DNA of 64,000 nucleotides from Burkholderia pseudomultivorans (GCF_001718415.1 NZ_CP013378.1:2976001-3040000); one strand, 5' to 3'; positions 26,617 through 37,208 are shown, counted from the first letter of the stretch. Program-made: numbers and translations. The notes: generated by a model not told the origin, from the sequence alone.

Positions 26617-27435
26617 TCAATTCGGCGAATGCAGCGTCGCCGCATGGGCTGCGGCCGCATTCGGCGGCAAGCCGAACGCATCGCTGGCGCCCGCGTCGTC
26701 GAGGACCGCTGCGAAGATCTCGAGCTGCGCGCTGTCGGGCATCGGCGCCTTCAGTGCGGCGACGATCAGCGACGACAGGCGCGCGATCATCTGCACGTCG
26801 TTCATCGTGCGGCCCTGCGAGAACTCGTCGATCAGACTCTCGGTTTCCGCCCCGGCGAGCGCGCCGGACAGCGCGCCGATCGCGAAGTGCAGCCGCCAGC
26901 CGAGTTCGTTGCGCGGCAGATGCGGCAGCGCACGCTGGAACGAATCGAAGAAGCGTCCGGCGACGCTCGCGTAGTGCGCGGTCAGGAAGTTGCGCACGAA
27001 CGGCGACGGATCGGTATACGCGCGGCCGATCAGCCGCAGGAAACCGGGGCCGCCGCGCTCGGGGTCGCGCGACGCCTTCAGCGCCGGAATGAACATCGCG
27101 CCGAGCACGTGTTCGCAGGTGATGTGCGCGCCGAGCTGCGCGTCGAAGCGATCGAGGATGCCGAGGCGCTCCTGGTTGAGCTGGTCGAGCCGGCGCGACA
27201 GCATCGCGTGGATCAGCGCTTCCTTGCTGCCGAAGTGATAGTTGACCGCGGCGAGATTGACCGCCGCGCGCGACGTGATCTGCCGCATCGACATCGCTTC
27301 GAAGCCGTGCTCGATGAACAGGTCCTCCGCCGCATCGAGAATGCGCGCCTTCGTGCCGCCGTTCTGCCGGCCGCCCGACGGCCGCGCCGCGGACGACCGT
27401 CCCGCAGATGGCCGCCCCTCCTGACTTACTGCCAT
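26617..27435 (-). CDS. TetR/AcrR family transcriptional regulator
   Basis: 272 residues. A Ser/Gly/Arg-rich N-terminal extension (about 25 residues) precedes the HTH: KARILDAAEDLFIEHGFEAMSMRQITSRAAVNLAAVNYHFGSKEALIHAML. The C-terminal ligand domain is about 180 residues, with HITCEHVLGAMFIPAL and RNELGWRLHFAIGALSGALAG. Position next to fadD suggests it controls fatty-acid utilisation in the manner of PsrA/FadR-type TetR proteins (inference); the effector is unknown. Confidence 0.9.
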   Translation of the reverse strand: MAVSQEGRPSAGRSSAARPSGGRQNGGTKARILDAAEDLFIEHGFEAMSMRQITSRAAVNLAAVNYHFGSKEALIHAMLSRRLDQLNQERLGILDRFDAQLGAHITCEHVLGAMFIPALKASRDPERGGPGFLRLIGRAYTDPSPFVRNFLTAHYASVAGRFFDSFQRALPHLPRNELGWRLHFAIGALSGALAGAETESLIDEFSQGRTMNDVQMIARLSSLIVAALKAPMPDSAQLEIFAAVLDDAGASDAFGLPPNAAAAHAATLHSPN

Positions 27436-27650
27436 GTTCCGCCTCCCATGCCGGTCGCCCGGCCGCGAACTGGTGATTTGTTTATCTGATTCAAACAGCC
27501 GTTTTTATTAAGATAAAAAAACGCGGGCAGGGCGGGCAAGCGGTGAATCTGGTCGGATTCCTCTAGATCGATGTGCGGATGCGGAAACGTCGGCGCGCGG
27601 CCCCGACAGGGCGGGGCGTGCGCGATGATGCGATGCGGCAACGCAGCGGC

Positions 27651-28871
27651 TCAGCCGACGGCGCTACGCGTATTGACCGATTGCGTCATGTCGATGCCGC
27701 GTCGTTCGCGACTGAACAGGATCAAGACGGCGATCAGCACGGCGACGATGCCGGCCACCAGTGCGAGTGCGAACCCGTAGTCGTTGCCGTGCGACACCGC
27801 GAGCGATGCCTGCATCGTCGCGTTGCCCGACGCGAGCAGGTTGCCGAGCTGGTAGACGACGCCGGGGAAGGTCGCGCGGATCTCGTCGGGCGAGATCTCG
27901 TTCAGGTGGACGGGAATCACGCCCCACGCGCCCTGTACCGAGATCTGCATCAGGAACGCGCCGGCCGCGAGGGCGAGGGCGCCGCTCGAGAACGCCCACA
28001 GCGGCAGCACCGGCAGCGCGATCAGCGCCGCGATGAAGATCGCGCGGCGGCGGCCGATCCGTTCCGAGATCGCGCCGAACGACAGGCCGCCGACGATCGC
28101 ACCGACGTTCAGCACGATCGTGATCCACGACACGGTGTGCGGATCGAAATGATGCTGTTCGCGCAGGAAGGTCGGATAGAGATCCTGCGTGCCGTGCGAG
28201 AAGAAGTTGAAGGCGGTCATCAGCACGATCGCGTAGATCGTGAGCTTCCAGTTCTGCTGCAACGTCGCCGCGAGGCCCGGCCGCGCGCGCTTTTCCATCT
28301 GCTTCCACGCCGGTGATTCCGGCACGTGTGCGCGCACGTACAGCACGAGCAGCGCGGGCAGCACGCCGACCATGAACATCCCGCGCCAGCCGATGTACTG
28401 GTAGAGCACGCCGAACACGATCGACGCGAGCAGATAGCCGCTCGGGTAGCCGGCCTGCAGCAGTCCCGACACGATGCCGCGTGCATGGGTCGGCACGGTT
28501 TCCATCGTCAGTGCGGAGCCGACGCCCCATTCGCCGCCCATCGCGATGCCGAACAGCGCGCGCAGCACGAGCAGGGCAGTCAGGCTCGGCGCGAAGCCCG
28601 ACGCCAGTTCGAGCACCGAATAGCAGGCGATGTTGACCATCAACGTCGGACGGCGGCCGAAGCGGTCGGCGAGCCGCCCGAAGATCAGTGCGCCGAGCGG
28701 ACGCATCGCGAGCGTCAGCGTCAGCGCGAACGCGACGGCCGGGATGGTCGACGCGAATTCGGCGGCGATGTCCTTGAGGACGAACACCATCAGGAAAAAG
28801 TCGAACGCATCGAGTGTCCAGCCCAGGTAGGCGGCAATCGTGACGTTGCGTTGTTCGCGGGTCCAGCTCAT
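27651..28871 (-). CDS. MFS transporter, SHS-type carboxylate/sialate:H+ symporter-like
   Basis: 406 residues from ATG 28871 behind GAGGAG. Twelve membrane helices; MFS signature GRLADRFGRRPTLMVN between helices 2 and 3, and GGEWGVGSALTMETVP in helix 4-5, typical of the metabolite:H+ symporter/SHS (lactate, sialate) group. It probably imports a small carboxylate at the inner membrane; the substrate cannot be read from sequence. An in-frame extension to 29057 was rejected. Confidence 0.87.
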   Translation of the reverse strand: MSWTREQRNVTIAAYLGWTLDAFDFFLMVFVLKDIAAEFASTIPAVAFALTLTLAMRPLGALIFGRLADRFGRRPTLMVNIACYSVLELASGFAPSLTALLVLRALFGIAMGGEWGVGSALTMETVPTHARGIVSGLLQAGYPSGYLLASIVFGVLYQYIGWRGMFMVGVLPALLVLYVRAHVPESPAWKQMEKRARPGLAATLQQNWKLTIYAIVLMTAFNFFSHGTQDLYPTFLREQHHFDPHTVSWITIVLNVGAIVGGLSFGAISERIGRRRAIFIAALIALPVLPLWAFSSGALALAAGAFLMQISVQGAWGVIPVHLNEISPDEIRATFPGVVYQLGNLLASGNATMQASLAVSHGNDYGFALALVAGIVAVLIAVLILFSRERRGIDMTQSVNTRSAVG

Positions 28872-29149
28872 GGCCGAGGTCTCCTCGTTGGCTTGCGCGC
28901 GCACGGCAGGCGTACGGATGCGGGCCCGGCCTGCGCGCGGCGCGGGGCACTGATCGAGTGTAGGCGGCGCGCATCGGAATGTGGGGCGCGATAGCGGCGA
29001 ATCGGGAATAATCCCTACGAAATGCATTGTTTCGGAAACGGAAATGCACGCGTACAACGCAACTGACAGTCGTCTGTATGATGCGCGACGGACGTTTGTA
29101 TTTGATCTGTAATGAAAGGCGGCGCGTCGCTGCCGAATCAGGAGTCCAG
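28872..29149. other. Divergent intergenic region between MFS and GNAT genes
   Basis: 278 bp. It contains an inverted repeat TGCATT (29023-29028)/AATGCA (29043-29048) with an inner TTTC-G-GAAA, and GGGA-ATAA-TCCC just before it. These could be an operator for one of the divergent genes. No regulator gene is adjacent. Confidence 0.4.
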
Positions 29150-29692
29150 ATGACCGAATCTTCCGCCGCCACGCTGCCGGTGCTCGAGACGCGCAGGCTG
29201 TGGTTGCGCCCGCGCGTGCTGGCCGATCTCGACGCGTGCATCGCGATGGATCGCGATCCCGAAGTCACGCGGCACATCGCCGGCCCGTGGCACGACCCCG
29301 TCGAGCATCGCCGCTTCGTCACGCATCGGATCACGCGCGACTATCCGCCCGGTCTCGGCTACTGGTCGATCTTCGAGAAGGCCGCGCCCGCTGCGTTCGT
29401 CGGCTGGATCCTGCTGATTCCCGACTATGCCGACGGCGCGCACGACGTCGAGATCGGCTGGCGGCTCGTGCGCGCGGCGTGGGGACGCGGCATCGCGAGC
29501 GAGGCCGCGGCGGCCGTCGTGCGCCATGCGTTCGACACCGTGCGGCTGCCGCGCGTGATTGCCGATATCGCCGCAGCGAATACGGGTTCGCTGCGCGTCG
29601 CGCGCAAGCTCGGGATGCATCGCGTCGGCGTGGTGCACGACGGCATCCCGTACGTGCGGCATCGTCTCGTGCGCGACGATTTGCGCGCGTAG
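29150..29692 (+). CDS. GNAT family N-acetyltransferase (RimJ/RimL-like)
   Basis: 180 residues from ATG 29150 behind GGAG. Starts LETRRLWLRPRVLADLDACIAMDRDPEVTRHIAG, the RimJ-like opening. The acetyl-CoA site is VEIGWRLVRAAWGRGIASEAAAAVVRHAF, followed by VIADIAAANTGSLRVARKLGM. It would transfer acetyl to an amine substrate in the cytosol; the substrate is unknown. Confidence 0.9.
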   Translation: MTESSAATLPVLETRRLWLRPRVLADLDACIAMDRDPEVTRHIAGPWHDPVEHRRFVTHRITRDYPPGLGYWSIFEKAAPAAFVGWILLIPDYADGAHDVEIGWRLVRAAWGRGIASEAAAAVVRHAFDTVRLPRVIADIAAANTGSLRVARKLGMHRVGVVHDGIPYVRHRLVRDDLRA

Positions 29693-29806
29693 CGCGGCAC
29701 GCGCTGTCAGAGATCGTCAAACGCGCATGCACGGTGGCTGCGACGTATTAACGGCGCGAGCGATCAGGAGTATCGTTGCCGGAATTTCTCGACATGGGGT
29801 ACGACC

Positions 29807-30433
29807 ATGGCCTTGGGCAACGACGTTCATCTCATTCCCGTCACGCTCGACTCGCTGCGTCCGACGCAGATGACGGTCGGCTATCGCGAAGTCAAGGCGA
29901 AGCGCAAGCACTGGAAGACGCTCGGCAAGCGCGCACGCAAGGCTGCGATCGAATCGCACTGGTTTCCGGCCGTGCTCGGGCCGGGCGGACTGCACTACAT
30001 CACCGATCACCATCATCTCGGCCTCGCGCTGATCGAGGAAGGGGAGACGCGTGTCAACGCGATGCTGCTGAAGGATCTGTCGTGGCTCGACGACACGATC
30101 TTCTGGCGCATGATGGAGCACAACCAGTGGGTGCATCCGTTCGGCCCCGACGGTTCGCGCCGCGACTACGCGCATTTGCCGAAGGCGCTCACGGGGCTCG
30201 AGGACGACCCGTACCGCAGCCTTGCGGGTGAACTGCGCACCGCGGGCGGCTATGCAAAGGATGCGACGCCGTTCAGCGAATTCCTGTGGGCCGACTTCCT
30301 GCGCCAGCATGTGTCGCTCGACCAGATCCGCAAGAACTTCTCGAAGGCGCTCGACATCGCACTGCGTCACGCGCACGAGCAGGACGCGCGCTATCTGCCC
30401 GGCTGGTCGGGCGTGATTGCCGTCAAGCCCTGA
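29807..30433 (+). CDS. ParB-like (ParBc_2) domain protein of unknown role
   Basis: 208 residues. VTLDSLRPTQMTVGYREVKAKRKHW, AAIESHWFPAVLGPGGLHYITDHHHLGLALIEEG and LWADFLRQHVSLDQIRKNFSKALDIALRHAHEQDARYLPGW match the ParB-like ParBc_2 family of stand-alone proteins. The DHHHLGLAL segment corresponds to the conserved core of the ParB/Srx fold. No partition genes lie nearby, so a chromosome-segregation role should not be assumed. Start ATG 29807. Confidence 0.8.
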   Translation: MALGNDVHLIPVTLDSLRPTQMTVGYREVKAKRKHWKTLGKRARKAAIESHWFPAVLGPGGLHYITDHHHLGLALIEEGETRVNAMLLKDLSWLDDTIFWRMMEHNQWVHPFGPDGSRRDYAHLPKALTGLEDDPYRSLAGELRTAGGYAKDATPFSEFLWADFLRQHVSLDQIRKNFSKALDIALRHAHEQDARYLPGWSGVIAVKP

Positions 30434-30455
30434 GCGACGCCATACGCCGACCGCC

Positions 30456-32186
30456 ATGACGACCGCCCCGATCCCGCCCGACGCCGCCCCGCAGCATGCG
30501 GAGCATTTCGCCGCACCCGGCGCGGCGCCGCCGCCGCGTGCGCAGCGCATCGGTCTCGATGCGCTGGCCGGCCTGTCGATTGCCGGCCTGCTGATTCCGG
30601 AAGCCGTCGCCTATGCGGGGCTCGCGAACCTGCCGCCGCAGGCGGGCCTCATCGCACTGCTGTCGGGGCTCGTAGTCTACGCGCTCACGGGCAGCAGCCG
30701 TTTCGCGATCGTGTCGTCGACCTCGTCGTCGGCGGCCGTGCTCGCGGCGACCGTGCTGGCCGAGTCGGGAATGGCGCTGGCCGCGCAGCTCGCGCTGGCG
30801 GCCGCGCTGGTCGCGATGACGGGCGTGCTGTTCATCCTCGCGGGTGCCGCGCGGCTCGGCGGCATGTCGGATTTCGTCGCGCGGCCGGTGTTGCGCGGCT
30901 TCACGTTCGGGCTGGCGGTGACGATCGTCATCAAGCAGCTGCCGAAGATTCTCGCGGTGTCGGTGCAGCACAGCGATGCACCGCATGTCGCACTCGACCT
31001 GGTCTCGAATGCGCCGCACGCGAACCTCGCGAGCGTCGCGCTGGGCGCGACTGCGCTCGTGCTGCTGTTCGTGCTCGGCCGCAGTTCGCGCGTGCCGGCG
31101 ACGCTCGTCGTGATCGTGCTGTCGATCCTGGCCGGCTACGCGCTCGACTGGCAGCGCTACGGGATTGCCGTGGTCGGGCACATCGATTTCCAGCACCTGT
31201 CGTTCGGCCTGCCGCATCTCGACCGCAATGCGTGGATGCAGACGGTCGAGCTCGCATTCGCGCTGATGCTGATCCTGTATGCGGAGTCGTACGGCTCGAT
31301 TCGCAACTTCGCGTTGAAGCACGGCGACAGCGTGTCGCCGAACCGCGACCTGGTCGCGCTCGGCTGCGCGAACCTCGTGTCGGGGTTGCTGCACGGGATG
31401 CCGGTCGGTGCCGGCTATTCGGCGACCTCGGCGAACGAGGCGGCCGGCGCGCAGTCGCGTTTCGCGGGCCTGTGGGCGGCCGGCGTGGTCGCGCTGATCG
31501 TGTGGCTGCTGCTGCCGCAGCTCGCGCGCACGCCCGAGCCCGTGCTCGCGGCGATCGTGATCTTCGCGGTCAGCCACTCGCTGCATCCGTCCGTGTTCCG
31601 GCCGTACTGGGCGTGGCATCGCGACCGGCTCGTGGTGATCGCCGCGCTGCTCGCGGTGCTCGTGCTCGGCGTGCTGCACGGGCTGCTCGCGGCGATCGGC
31701 GTGAGCCTGCTGCTGACGCTGCGCAAGCTGTCCGAGCCGAACGTCAGCGTGCTGGGCCGGCTGCGCGACAGTCACGATTTCGTCGACGTCGCGAGCCACG
31801 CGGACGCGAAGCCGATACCGGGCGTGCTGATCGTGCGGCCCGAGGCGCAACTGTTCTTCGCCAATGCCGACCGGATGCTCAATCGCGTGCGTGCGCTGAT
31901 GAAGGCGGCACCGGATACGCATACGGTGATGCTGAGTCTGGAGGAAACACCGGATGTCGACGGCACGACGATCGAATCGTTGCGCACGTTCGCGGCCGAA
32001 TGCGCGGCGCACGGCCAGCGGCTCGCGATCGTGCGGCTCAAGCTGCACGCGCTGCATGCGCTGCGCCGCGCGGCCGACGACACCTTGCGCGACGACGCGA
32101 TGTCGGAGCTGAGCGTCGACGAAAGCCTGCAGAAGCTGCAGGCGGGCGGCGAGATCGGCGGCAGCGCGGGCGCGCTCGCAGGCTGA
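30456..32186 (+). CDS. SulP family anion permease with STAS domain
   Basis: 576 residues from ATG 30456. The membrane domain (about residues 25-420) opens LDALAGLSIAGLLIPEAVAYAGLANLPPQAGL, the SulP signature. A cytoplasmic STAS domain at about 435-560 (IPGVLIVRPEAQLFFANADRMLNRV ... VDGTTIESLRTFAAECAAHG) follows. SulP proteins carry sulfate, bicarbonate or dicarboxylates across the inner membrane; the substrate is not determinable. A second SulP gene lies at 42812. Confidence 0.91.
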   Translation: MTTAPIPPDAAPQHAEHFAAPGAAPPPRAQRIGLDALAGLSIAGLLIPEAVAYAGLANLPPQAGLIALLSGLVVYALTGSSRFAIVSSTSSSAAVLAATVLAESGMALAAQLALAAALVAMTGVLFILAGAARLGGMSDFVARPVLRGFTFGLAVTIVIKQLPKILAVSVQHSDAPHVALDLVSNAPHANLASVALGATALVLLFVLGRSSRVPATLVVIVLSILAGYALDWQRYGIAVVGHIDFQHLSFGLPHLDRNAWMQTVELAFALMLILYAESYGSIRNFALKHGDSVSPNRDLVALGCANLVSGLLHGMPVGAGYSATSANEAAGAQSRFAGLWAAGVVALIVWLLLPQLARTPEPVLAAIVIFAVSHSLHPSVFRPYWAWHRDRLVVIAALLAVLVLGVLHGLLAAIGVSLLLTLRKLSEPNVSVLGRLRDSHDFVDVASHADAKPIPGVLIVRPEAQLFFANADRMLNRVRALMKAAPDTHTVMLSLEETPDVDGTTIESLRTFAAECAAHGQRLAIVRLKLHALHALRRAADDTLRDDAMSELSVDESLQKLQAGGEIGGSAGALAG

Positions 32187-32273
32187 CGGCGCCCGCCGCC
32201 GGCCGGGCATCGCCGCCGCGCATTGCGGCCGGCGTTGCCCGGCCTCGTCCGCATCCGTTCGCGGGCCGCGCGA

Positions 32274-33218
32274 TCAGCGCGGCGAGCTCCAGCCCTTGTA
32301 GCTCTTCACGTTGTCGCGCGTGACCAGCGTCGGCTCGATCAGGATCATCGGGTTGGCCGGCTTCTGGCCGTTCATGATGCCGTAGCCGACGTTGACGGCC
32401 TGCTGCGCCATCGCCCACGGTTCCTGGCTCGCGGACGCCTGCACGAGCGTGTTGGTCTTCAGCGCGACCTCGATGTCGGGCGCCCCGTCGACCGACGTGA
32501 TCACGATGCCCGGGCGGTTCAGCTGCTTCGCGGCGAGATCGCTGCCGATCGCCTGCGGATCGTTGATCGTGAACACGCCGTCGAGCTTCGGAAAGCGCGT
32601 CAGGTAGCCCTGCATCGCGTTCATCCCGCCTTCGCGCGAGCCCTTGCCGTCCTGGTCGCTCGACAGCAGCTTGATGTTCGGGTTCTTCGCGAGCACCGAC
32701 TTGCAGCCGTTCACGCGATCGATCACGGCCGACACCTGCGGGCCGTTCTCGATGATCACGTTGCCCTTGCCGTTGATCTTCTTCGCGAGGTAGTCGCACG
32801 CAAGCTCGCCGGCCTTCACGTTGTTGGTCTGCACGGTCGCGTTCGCGCCCGCTGCGGCGACGTCCACTGCGACGACCGTGATGCCGGCCGCCTGCGCCTT
32901 CTTGACCGCCGGCTCGATCGCCTTCGGATCGGTCGCGTTCAGCAGGATCATGTCGACGTGGGCGGAGATGAAGTTGTCGATCTGCGTGAACTGCTTGTTC
33001 AGGTCGTAGTCGGCCGACACCGCGGTGATCTTCGCGTTCGGGTTGATCTGTTTTGCGCGCGCCTCGGCGCCCTTCACGATCGTGACGAAATACGGGTTGC
33101 CGAGCGAGCCGACCGTGACGCCGATCGACTTCAGCGGCTTGTCGGCCGCATGGGCGGCCGATGCGCCGAAGGCGAGCGCGCACGCGAGGGCGGTCAGGGC
33201 GGCTTTGTGCTTGAACAT
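32274..33218 (-). CDS. Sugar ABC transporter periplasmic binding protein (RbsB/FrcB-like)
   Basis: 314 residues from ATG 33218. A signal peptide (ALACALAFGASAAHA) precedes a type I periplasmic binding fold: SIGVTVGSLGNPYFVTIVKGAEARAKQ, VDMILLNATDPKAIEPAVKKAQAAGITVVAVDV and DGVFTINDPQAIGSDLAAKQ. It delivers a sugar to the adjacent permease/ATPase. The cluster order ROK regulator, ATPase, permease, binding protein resembles Frc (fructose) systems; the sugar is inferred only from that. It is last in the minus-strand operon, 83 bp after the permease. Confidence 0.92.
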   Translation of the reverse strand: MFKHKAALTALACALAFGASAAHAADKPLKSIGVTVGSLGNPYFVTIVKGAEARAKQINPNAKITAVSADYDLNKQFTQIDNFISAHVDMILLNATDPKAIEPAVKKAQAAGITVVAVDVAAAGANATVQTNNVKAGELACDYLAKKINGKGNVIIENGPQVSAVIDRVNGCKSVLAKNPNIKLLSSDQDGKGSREGGMNAMQGYLTRFPKLDGVFTINDPQAIGSDLAAKQLNRPGIVITSVDGAPDIEVALKTNTLVQASASQEPWAMAQQAVNVGYGIMNGQKPANPMILIEPTLVTRDNVKSYKGWSSPR

Positions 33219-33301
33219 GTCGTTGTGTCTCCGTGAGGTCTGTTGGCGAACGCGCGCAGGTCGACCTGCCTGCGCGCAAAGGGGAAAGCGGCGGGCGGGC
33301 G

Positions 33302-34339
33302 TCAGGTGCGGGCCGAGTCGCGCTGGCGGTAGCGGTCGAGCGCGACGGCGCCGATGATCACGAGGCCCTTGATGATGTACTGCCAGATGTCGGATACGCC
33401 GAGCAGCACGAGGCCGTTGGTCAGCACCGCGATGATCAGCGCGCCGATCAGCGTGCCGACGATCGAGCCGACGCCGCCGACGAAGCTCGTGCCGCCGAGG
33501 ATCACCGCGGCGATCGCGTCGAGTTCGTACGACTGGCCGAGCTGCAGCCCGTTGGCGGCGTAGAGGCGTGCGGCCGACATCACCGCGCCGAGCCCGGCGA
33601 GCAGGCCCGACGCCGCGTAGACGAACAGCTGGATTGCGCGCACGTTGATGCCCGACAGCCGCGCGGCTTCCGGATTGCCGCCGACCGAATAGATGCGCAT
33701 GCCGAGCACCGTGCGGCGCAGGATGAACCACGAGATCGCGATCACGGCACAGGCGATCACGACGAGCCACGGCACGCCGAGGATCGTGCCGTTGCCGATG
33801 AACGCGAACGGCAGCTGCGGATTGAACACTGTCGTGTCGTTGCCGAGCAGCCGCGCGACGCCGCGCACGGCGGTCATCGCGCCGAGCGTCACGATGAACG
33901 GAGGCAGGCGCAGCAGCGAGATCAGCCCGCCGTTGATTGCGCCGAATACGAGACCGACCGCGAGTGCGGCGGGAATGCCGAGCCAGCCCCAGCCGGGAAT
34001 GGTCGACGCCAGCAGCGACGCGACGGCCGCGGCGGCGAGCACCGAGCCGACCGACAGGTCGATGCCGCCCGTCAGGATCACGAACGTCATCCCGGCCGCG
34101 AGCACGATGTTGATCGATGCCTGCTGCGTGACGATCGACAGGTTCTGCAGCGTGAAGAAGCCGTCGGTCAGAAAGCCGAAGCCGATGCACAGGACCAGAA
34201 GGACCGGCAGCATGCCGGCGGTGCGCATCAGCGACTGCATGCGCGCGCGGTGATCGGCGACGCGTGCCTGCGGCGCACGGTCGGCCGCCGGATGGGCGGT
34301 CGCGGAAGCGAGGTTCCGCTGCTTGGTCGGATTGATCAT
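33302..34339 (-). CDS. Sugar ABC transporter permease (RbsC/FrcC-like)
   Basis: 345 residues, about 9-10 membrane helices, BPD_transp_2 family: LSIVTQQASINIVLAAGMTFVILTGGIDLSVGSVLA and QLGQSYELDAIAAVILGGTSFVGGVGSIVGTLIGAL. It forms the inner-membrane channel of the importer. It lies 41 bp after the ATPase gene. Confidence 0.93.
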   Translation of the reverse strand: MINPTKQRNLASATAHPAADRAPQARVADHRARMQSLMRTAGMLPVLLVLCIGFGFLTDGFFTLQNLSIVTQQASINIVLAAGMTFVILTGGIDLSVGSVLAAAAVASLLASTIPGWGWLGIPAALAVGLVFGAINGGLISLLRLPPFIVTLGAMTAVRGVARLLGNDTTVFNPQLPFAFIGNGTILGVPWLVVIACAVIAISWFILRRTVLGMRIYSVGGNPEAARLSGINVRAIQLFVYAASGLLAGLGAVMSAARLYAANGLQLGQSYELDAIAAVILGGTSFVGGVGSIVGTLIGALIIAVLTNGLVLLGVSDIWQYIIKGLVIIGAVALDRYRQRDSART

Positions 34340-34380
34340 TTCGGTAACCTGAATGTAAGAGTGAAATGAAGAGGCCGGGC

Positions 34381-35934
34381 TCAGTGCGCGTCGGCGAGTT
34401 CGGCCTGCGAGCCGGTCGCGAGCGCGATGATCGCTTCCTGCGTGATCGGCGTGCCGGTATGGCCGCCGAGTTCGCCGGCGATTTCGCCTTCGCGCATCAC
34501 GAGCACGCGATCGGCCACGCCGATGATTTCGGGCAGCTCGCTCGAGATCACGATCACGCCGACACCCGCGCGCGCCAGTTCGTTGATGATCCGGTAGATC
34601 TCCGACTTGGCGCCGATGTCGACGCCGCGCGTCGGCTCGTCGAGGATCAGCACGCGCGGCTTGGTCTCGAGCAGGCGCGACAGCAGCACCTTCTGCTGGT
34701 TGCCGCCGGACAGCGCGCCGACGTTGACGTTCGCGTTCGGCACGCGGATCGACAGCGACGCGATTGCATCGCGCGCCCGTGCCGCGCCTCGCGCGAGATC
34801 GAGCGCGCCGAGCCGCGCATCGCGGTTGCAGACCGAGATGTTGATGTTGTCGCGCACGCTCATGTCGAGGAACAGGCCCTGGCGCTTGCGGTCCTCGGTC
34901 AGGTAGACGAGGCCCGCGTCGATCGCGTCGCGCGGCGAATGTGCGCCGAAGGCGCGCTCGCCGAGCCTGATGTCGCCGCGCGTGCGCGACTCCGCGCCGA
35001 AGATCAGCCGTGCGAGTTCGGTGCGGCCCGCGCCGACGAGGCCGGCGACGCCGAGCACTTCGCCCGCATGCAGGTCGAAGCTGCAGCCGCGCACGCGGCC
35101 GCCGTCCGACACGTCGCGGACCGACAGCAGCAGGTGACCCGGATCGTACGGCGCATGCGCCTTCTTGTAGAAGCCGGAGATGTCGCGGCCGACCATCATC
35201 GCGACGAGACGCTCGGCCGACAGCGTCTCGCGTTCGAGCGTGCCGACGTAGGTGCCGTCGCGCAGCACCGACACGCGGTCGGACAACTCGTAGATCTCCG
35301 CCATCCGGTGGCTAATGTAGATGATCGCGAGGCCTTCCTCGCGCAACTGCCGGATCAGGCGGAACAGATGCTCGGTCTCGCGCGACGACAGCGGCGTGGT
35401 CGGTTCGTCCATCACGAGGATGCGGGCCCGCGTATGCACGGCGCGCGCGATCTCGACGAGCTGCTGTTCCGCAATCGACAACGTGCCGACCAGCGTGTCC
35501 GGGCCGAACGACGCGCCGAGGCGCGCGAGCACGTCCTTGCAGCCGCGCGCCATCGCCGCGCGGTCGATCGTGCCCCAGCGCCGGTTGCCGCGCCGCAGTT
35601 CGCGGCCGACGTAGATGTTCTCGGCGACCGTCAGGTTGGGGGCGAGGCACAGCTCCTGGTAGATCACCGCGACGCCCGCATCGCGCGCGGCGAGCGGCCC
35701 GTCGATGTCGATGCGCGCGCCGTCGATCAGGATTTCGCCGCCGGCGTCGGCGCGGTACGCGCCCGACAGGATTTTCATCAGCGTCGACTTGCCCGCGCCG
35801 TTCTCGCCCATCAGCGAGTGAATCTCGCCCGGGTAGACGGTCAGGCTCACGTTGTCGAGCGCGCGTACCGCCGGGAACGTCTTGCTGATCCGGCGCATTT
35901 CGAGCAGCGGCCGGGACGACTCAGATCGCGACAT
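34381..35934 (-). CDS. Sugar ABC transporter ATP-binding protein, double cassette (RbsA/FrcA-like)
   Basis: 517 residues with two nucleotide-binding domains. NBD1 has [14 protein letters not shown] and [18 protein letters not shown]2 has [16 protein letters not shown] and [32 protein letters not shown]. As in RbsA, the second Walker A is degenerate (GAGRTEL). It overlaps the ROK regulator gene by 14 bp, so the regulator and transporter are translated together. Confidence 0.94.
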   Translation of the reverse strand: MSRSESSRPLLEMRRISKTFPAVRALDNVSLTVYPGEIHSLMGENGAGKSTLMKILSGAYRADAGGEILIDGARIDIDGPLAARDAGVAVIYQELCLAPNLTVAENIYVGRELRRGNRRWGTIDRAAMARGCKDVLARLGASFGPDTLVGTLSIAEQQLVEIARAVHTRARILVMDEPTTPLSSRETEHLFRLIRQLREEGLAIIYISHRMAEIYELSDRVSVLRDGTYVGTLERETLSAERLVAMMVGRDISGFYKKAHAPYDPGHLLLSVRDVSDGGRVRGCSFDLHAGEVLGVAGLVGAGRTELARLIFGAESRTRGDIRLGERAFGAHSPRDAIDAGLVYLTEDRKRQGLFLDMSVRDNINISVCNRDARLGALDLARGAARARDAIASLSIRVPNANVNVGALSGGNQQKVLLSRLLETKPRVLILDEPTRGVDIGAKSEIYRIINELARAGVGVIVISSELPEIIGVADRVLVMREGEIAGELGGHTGTPITQEAIIALATGSQAELADAH

Positions 35935-37171
35935 GACTGACCTCCTGTGATTCCGTGCCGGCGCCCCGGAGAATGCCGGCGCGCGGAGAGAAGTTGAAGT
36001 ACATCGGCAGCGTCGCGGCGCCGATCGCGCCGGCGTCGGCGCCGAACGTGCCGCGCACCAGCGTCGGCGTGCCGCGTGCTTCGGGCGCCGTGGCGGCGAG
36101 CGCGGCGCGCAGGCGGCTCGTCACTGCATCGAGCAGGCCGGCATCGGTATCGGCGTCGAGCACGACCACTGGCGCATCGACCACGCACAGCACCGCGCGC
36201 AGCGCCGGCGCGAGCGCGTCGACGCAGTCGTCGATCCATTCGTCGACGGCCGGCAGCCCGCGCGCGATGCACGCCTCGAGATCGGCGCGATTGTCGACGG
36301 TTTCGCCGTGATGGCGCAGATGGCGCACGAGCGCATGCAGCGACGCGCGGGCGAGCAGGATGTCCCACGGGCCGCGCGGCGGCGGCGCGGACGCGAGCCG
36401 GCTCGGCGGCACGGGAATCACGGCGATGTCGCCCGCGTTGCCGGTCACGCCGCGCAGGCAGTCGCCGTCGATCGCGATGCCGCCGCCGATCGCGGGGCCG
36501 ATGAACAGGTAGACGAAGTCGTCGCACTGCCGGCCGTAGCCGTAGAACAGCTCGGCGATCGCGGCCGCGTTGCCGTCGTTCTCGCCGAATACCGGCAGCG
36601 ACGACGTGCGCCCGAGATCGCTTGCGAAATCGACGTCTTCCCAGGCGCGGAACGTGTCGGGTGCGAGGCCGAGTTCGCGCATCCACGCGCCGAGGTTGTA
36701 CGGCTGCGCGATGCCGATGCCTGCCAGGCGCGCTCGTTCGTGGGCCGGTAGCAGCGCCTGCATCGCGTCGATGTCGCGGCGCACGATGTCGAGGGCTTCG
36801 GCGGGCGGCGGCAGCAGCGTGTCGTGCGAGCGGCGCCCGAGCACGTCGCCCGCGAAGTTGACGAGCGCCGTCTCGATGCGCATCCGGTCGAGATGGACGC
36901 CGATGCCGAACGCGCCGCGCGGATCGAGCCGGATCAGCGACGCGGGCTGGCCGCGCTGGCCCTCGGTGCGGCGGCCGGTGAACTCGATCAGCTTCGCATC
37001 GGCGAGCGAGGCGATGATGCTGCCGACCGCCGTGCCGGTCAGGTTCGCGAGGCGGGCGAGGTCGGCTTTCGACGCGCTGCCCGCGCGGCGCAGCGTCTTC
37101 AGCAGCAGGCGCTCGTTGTAACGGCGCACGTTGGCCGAATTGCTTCCCTGGCCGATGTGCGGGCTTCTCAT
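35921..37171 (-). CDS. ROK family transcriptional regulator of the sugar importer
   Basis: 416 residues from ATG 37171 behind GGAAGGAGA. The N-terminal winged HTH ([44 protein letters not shown]) is followed by a ROK sugar-kinase-like domain: [41 protein letters not shown] and [32 protein letters not shown]. The usual CxCGxxGC zinc cluster of ROK proteins is not present. It is the first gene of the operon, with a perfect palindromic operator 38 bp upstream, implying sugar-responsive autoregulation. Confidence 0.92.
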   Translation of the reverse strand: MRSPHIGQGSNSANVRRYNERLLLKTLRRAGSASKADLARLANLTGTAVGSIIASLADAKLIEFTGRRTEGQRGQPASLIRLDPRGAFGIGVHLDRMRIETALVNFAGDVLGRRSHDTLLPPPAEALDIVRRDIDAMQALLPAHERARLAGIGIAQPYNLGAWMRELGLAPDTFRAWEDVDFASDLGRTSSLPVFGENDGNAAAIAELFYGYGRQCDDFVYLFIGPAIGGGIAIDGDCLRGVTGNAGDIAVIPVPPSRLASAPPPRGPWDILLARASLHALVRHLRHHGETVDNRADLEACIARGLPAVDEWIDDCVDALAPALRAVLCVVDAPVVVLDADTDAGLLDAVTSRLRAALAATAPEARGTPTLVRGTFGADAGAIGAATLPMYFNFSPRAGILRGAGTESQEVSHVAI

Positions 37172-37208
37172 GGCGTCTCCTTCCATGGGTTCGTCGTTCG
37201 CCGACGAA

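Noticed and set aside
29807..30433. Chromosome or plasmid partition locus
   Set aside because: A single ParBc_2-type protein with no ParA partner or parS-like repeats nearby.
34366..35940. 524-codon plus-strand open frame
   Set aside because: Antisense to the double-cassette sugar ABC ATPase.
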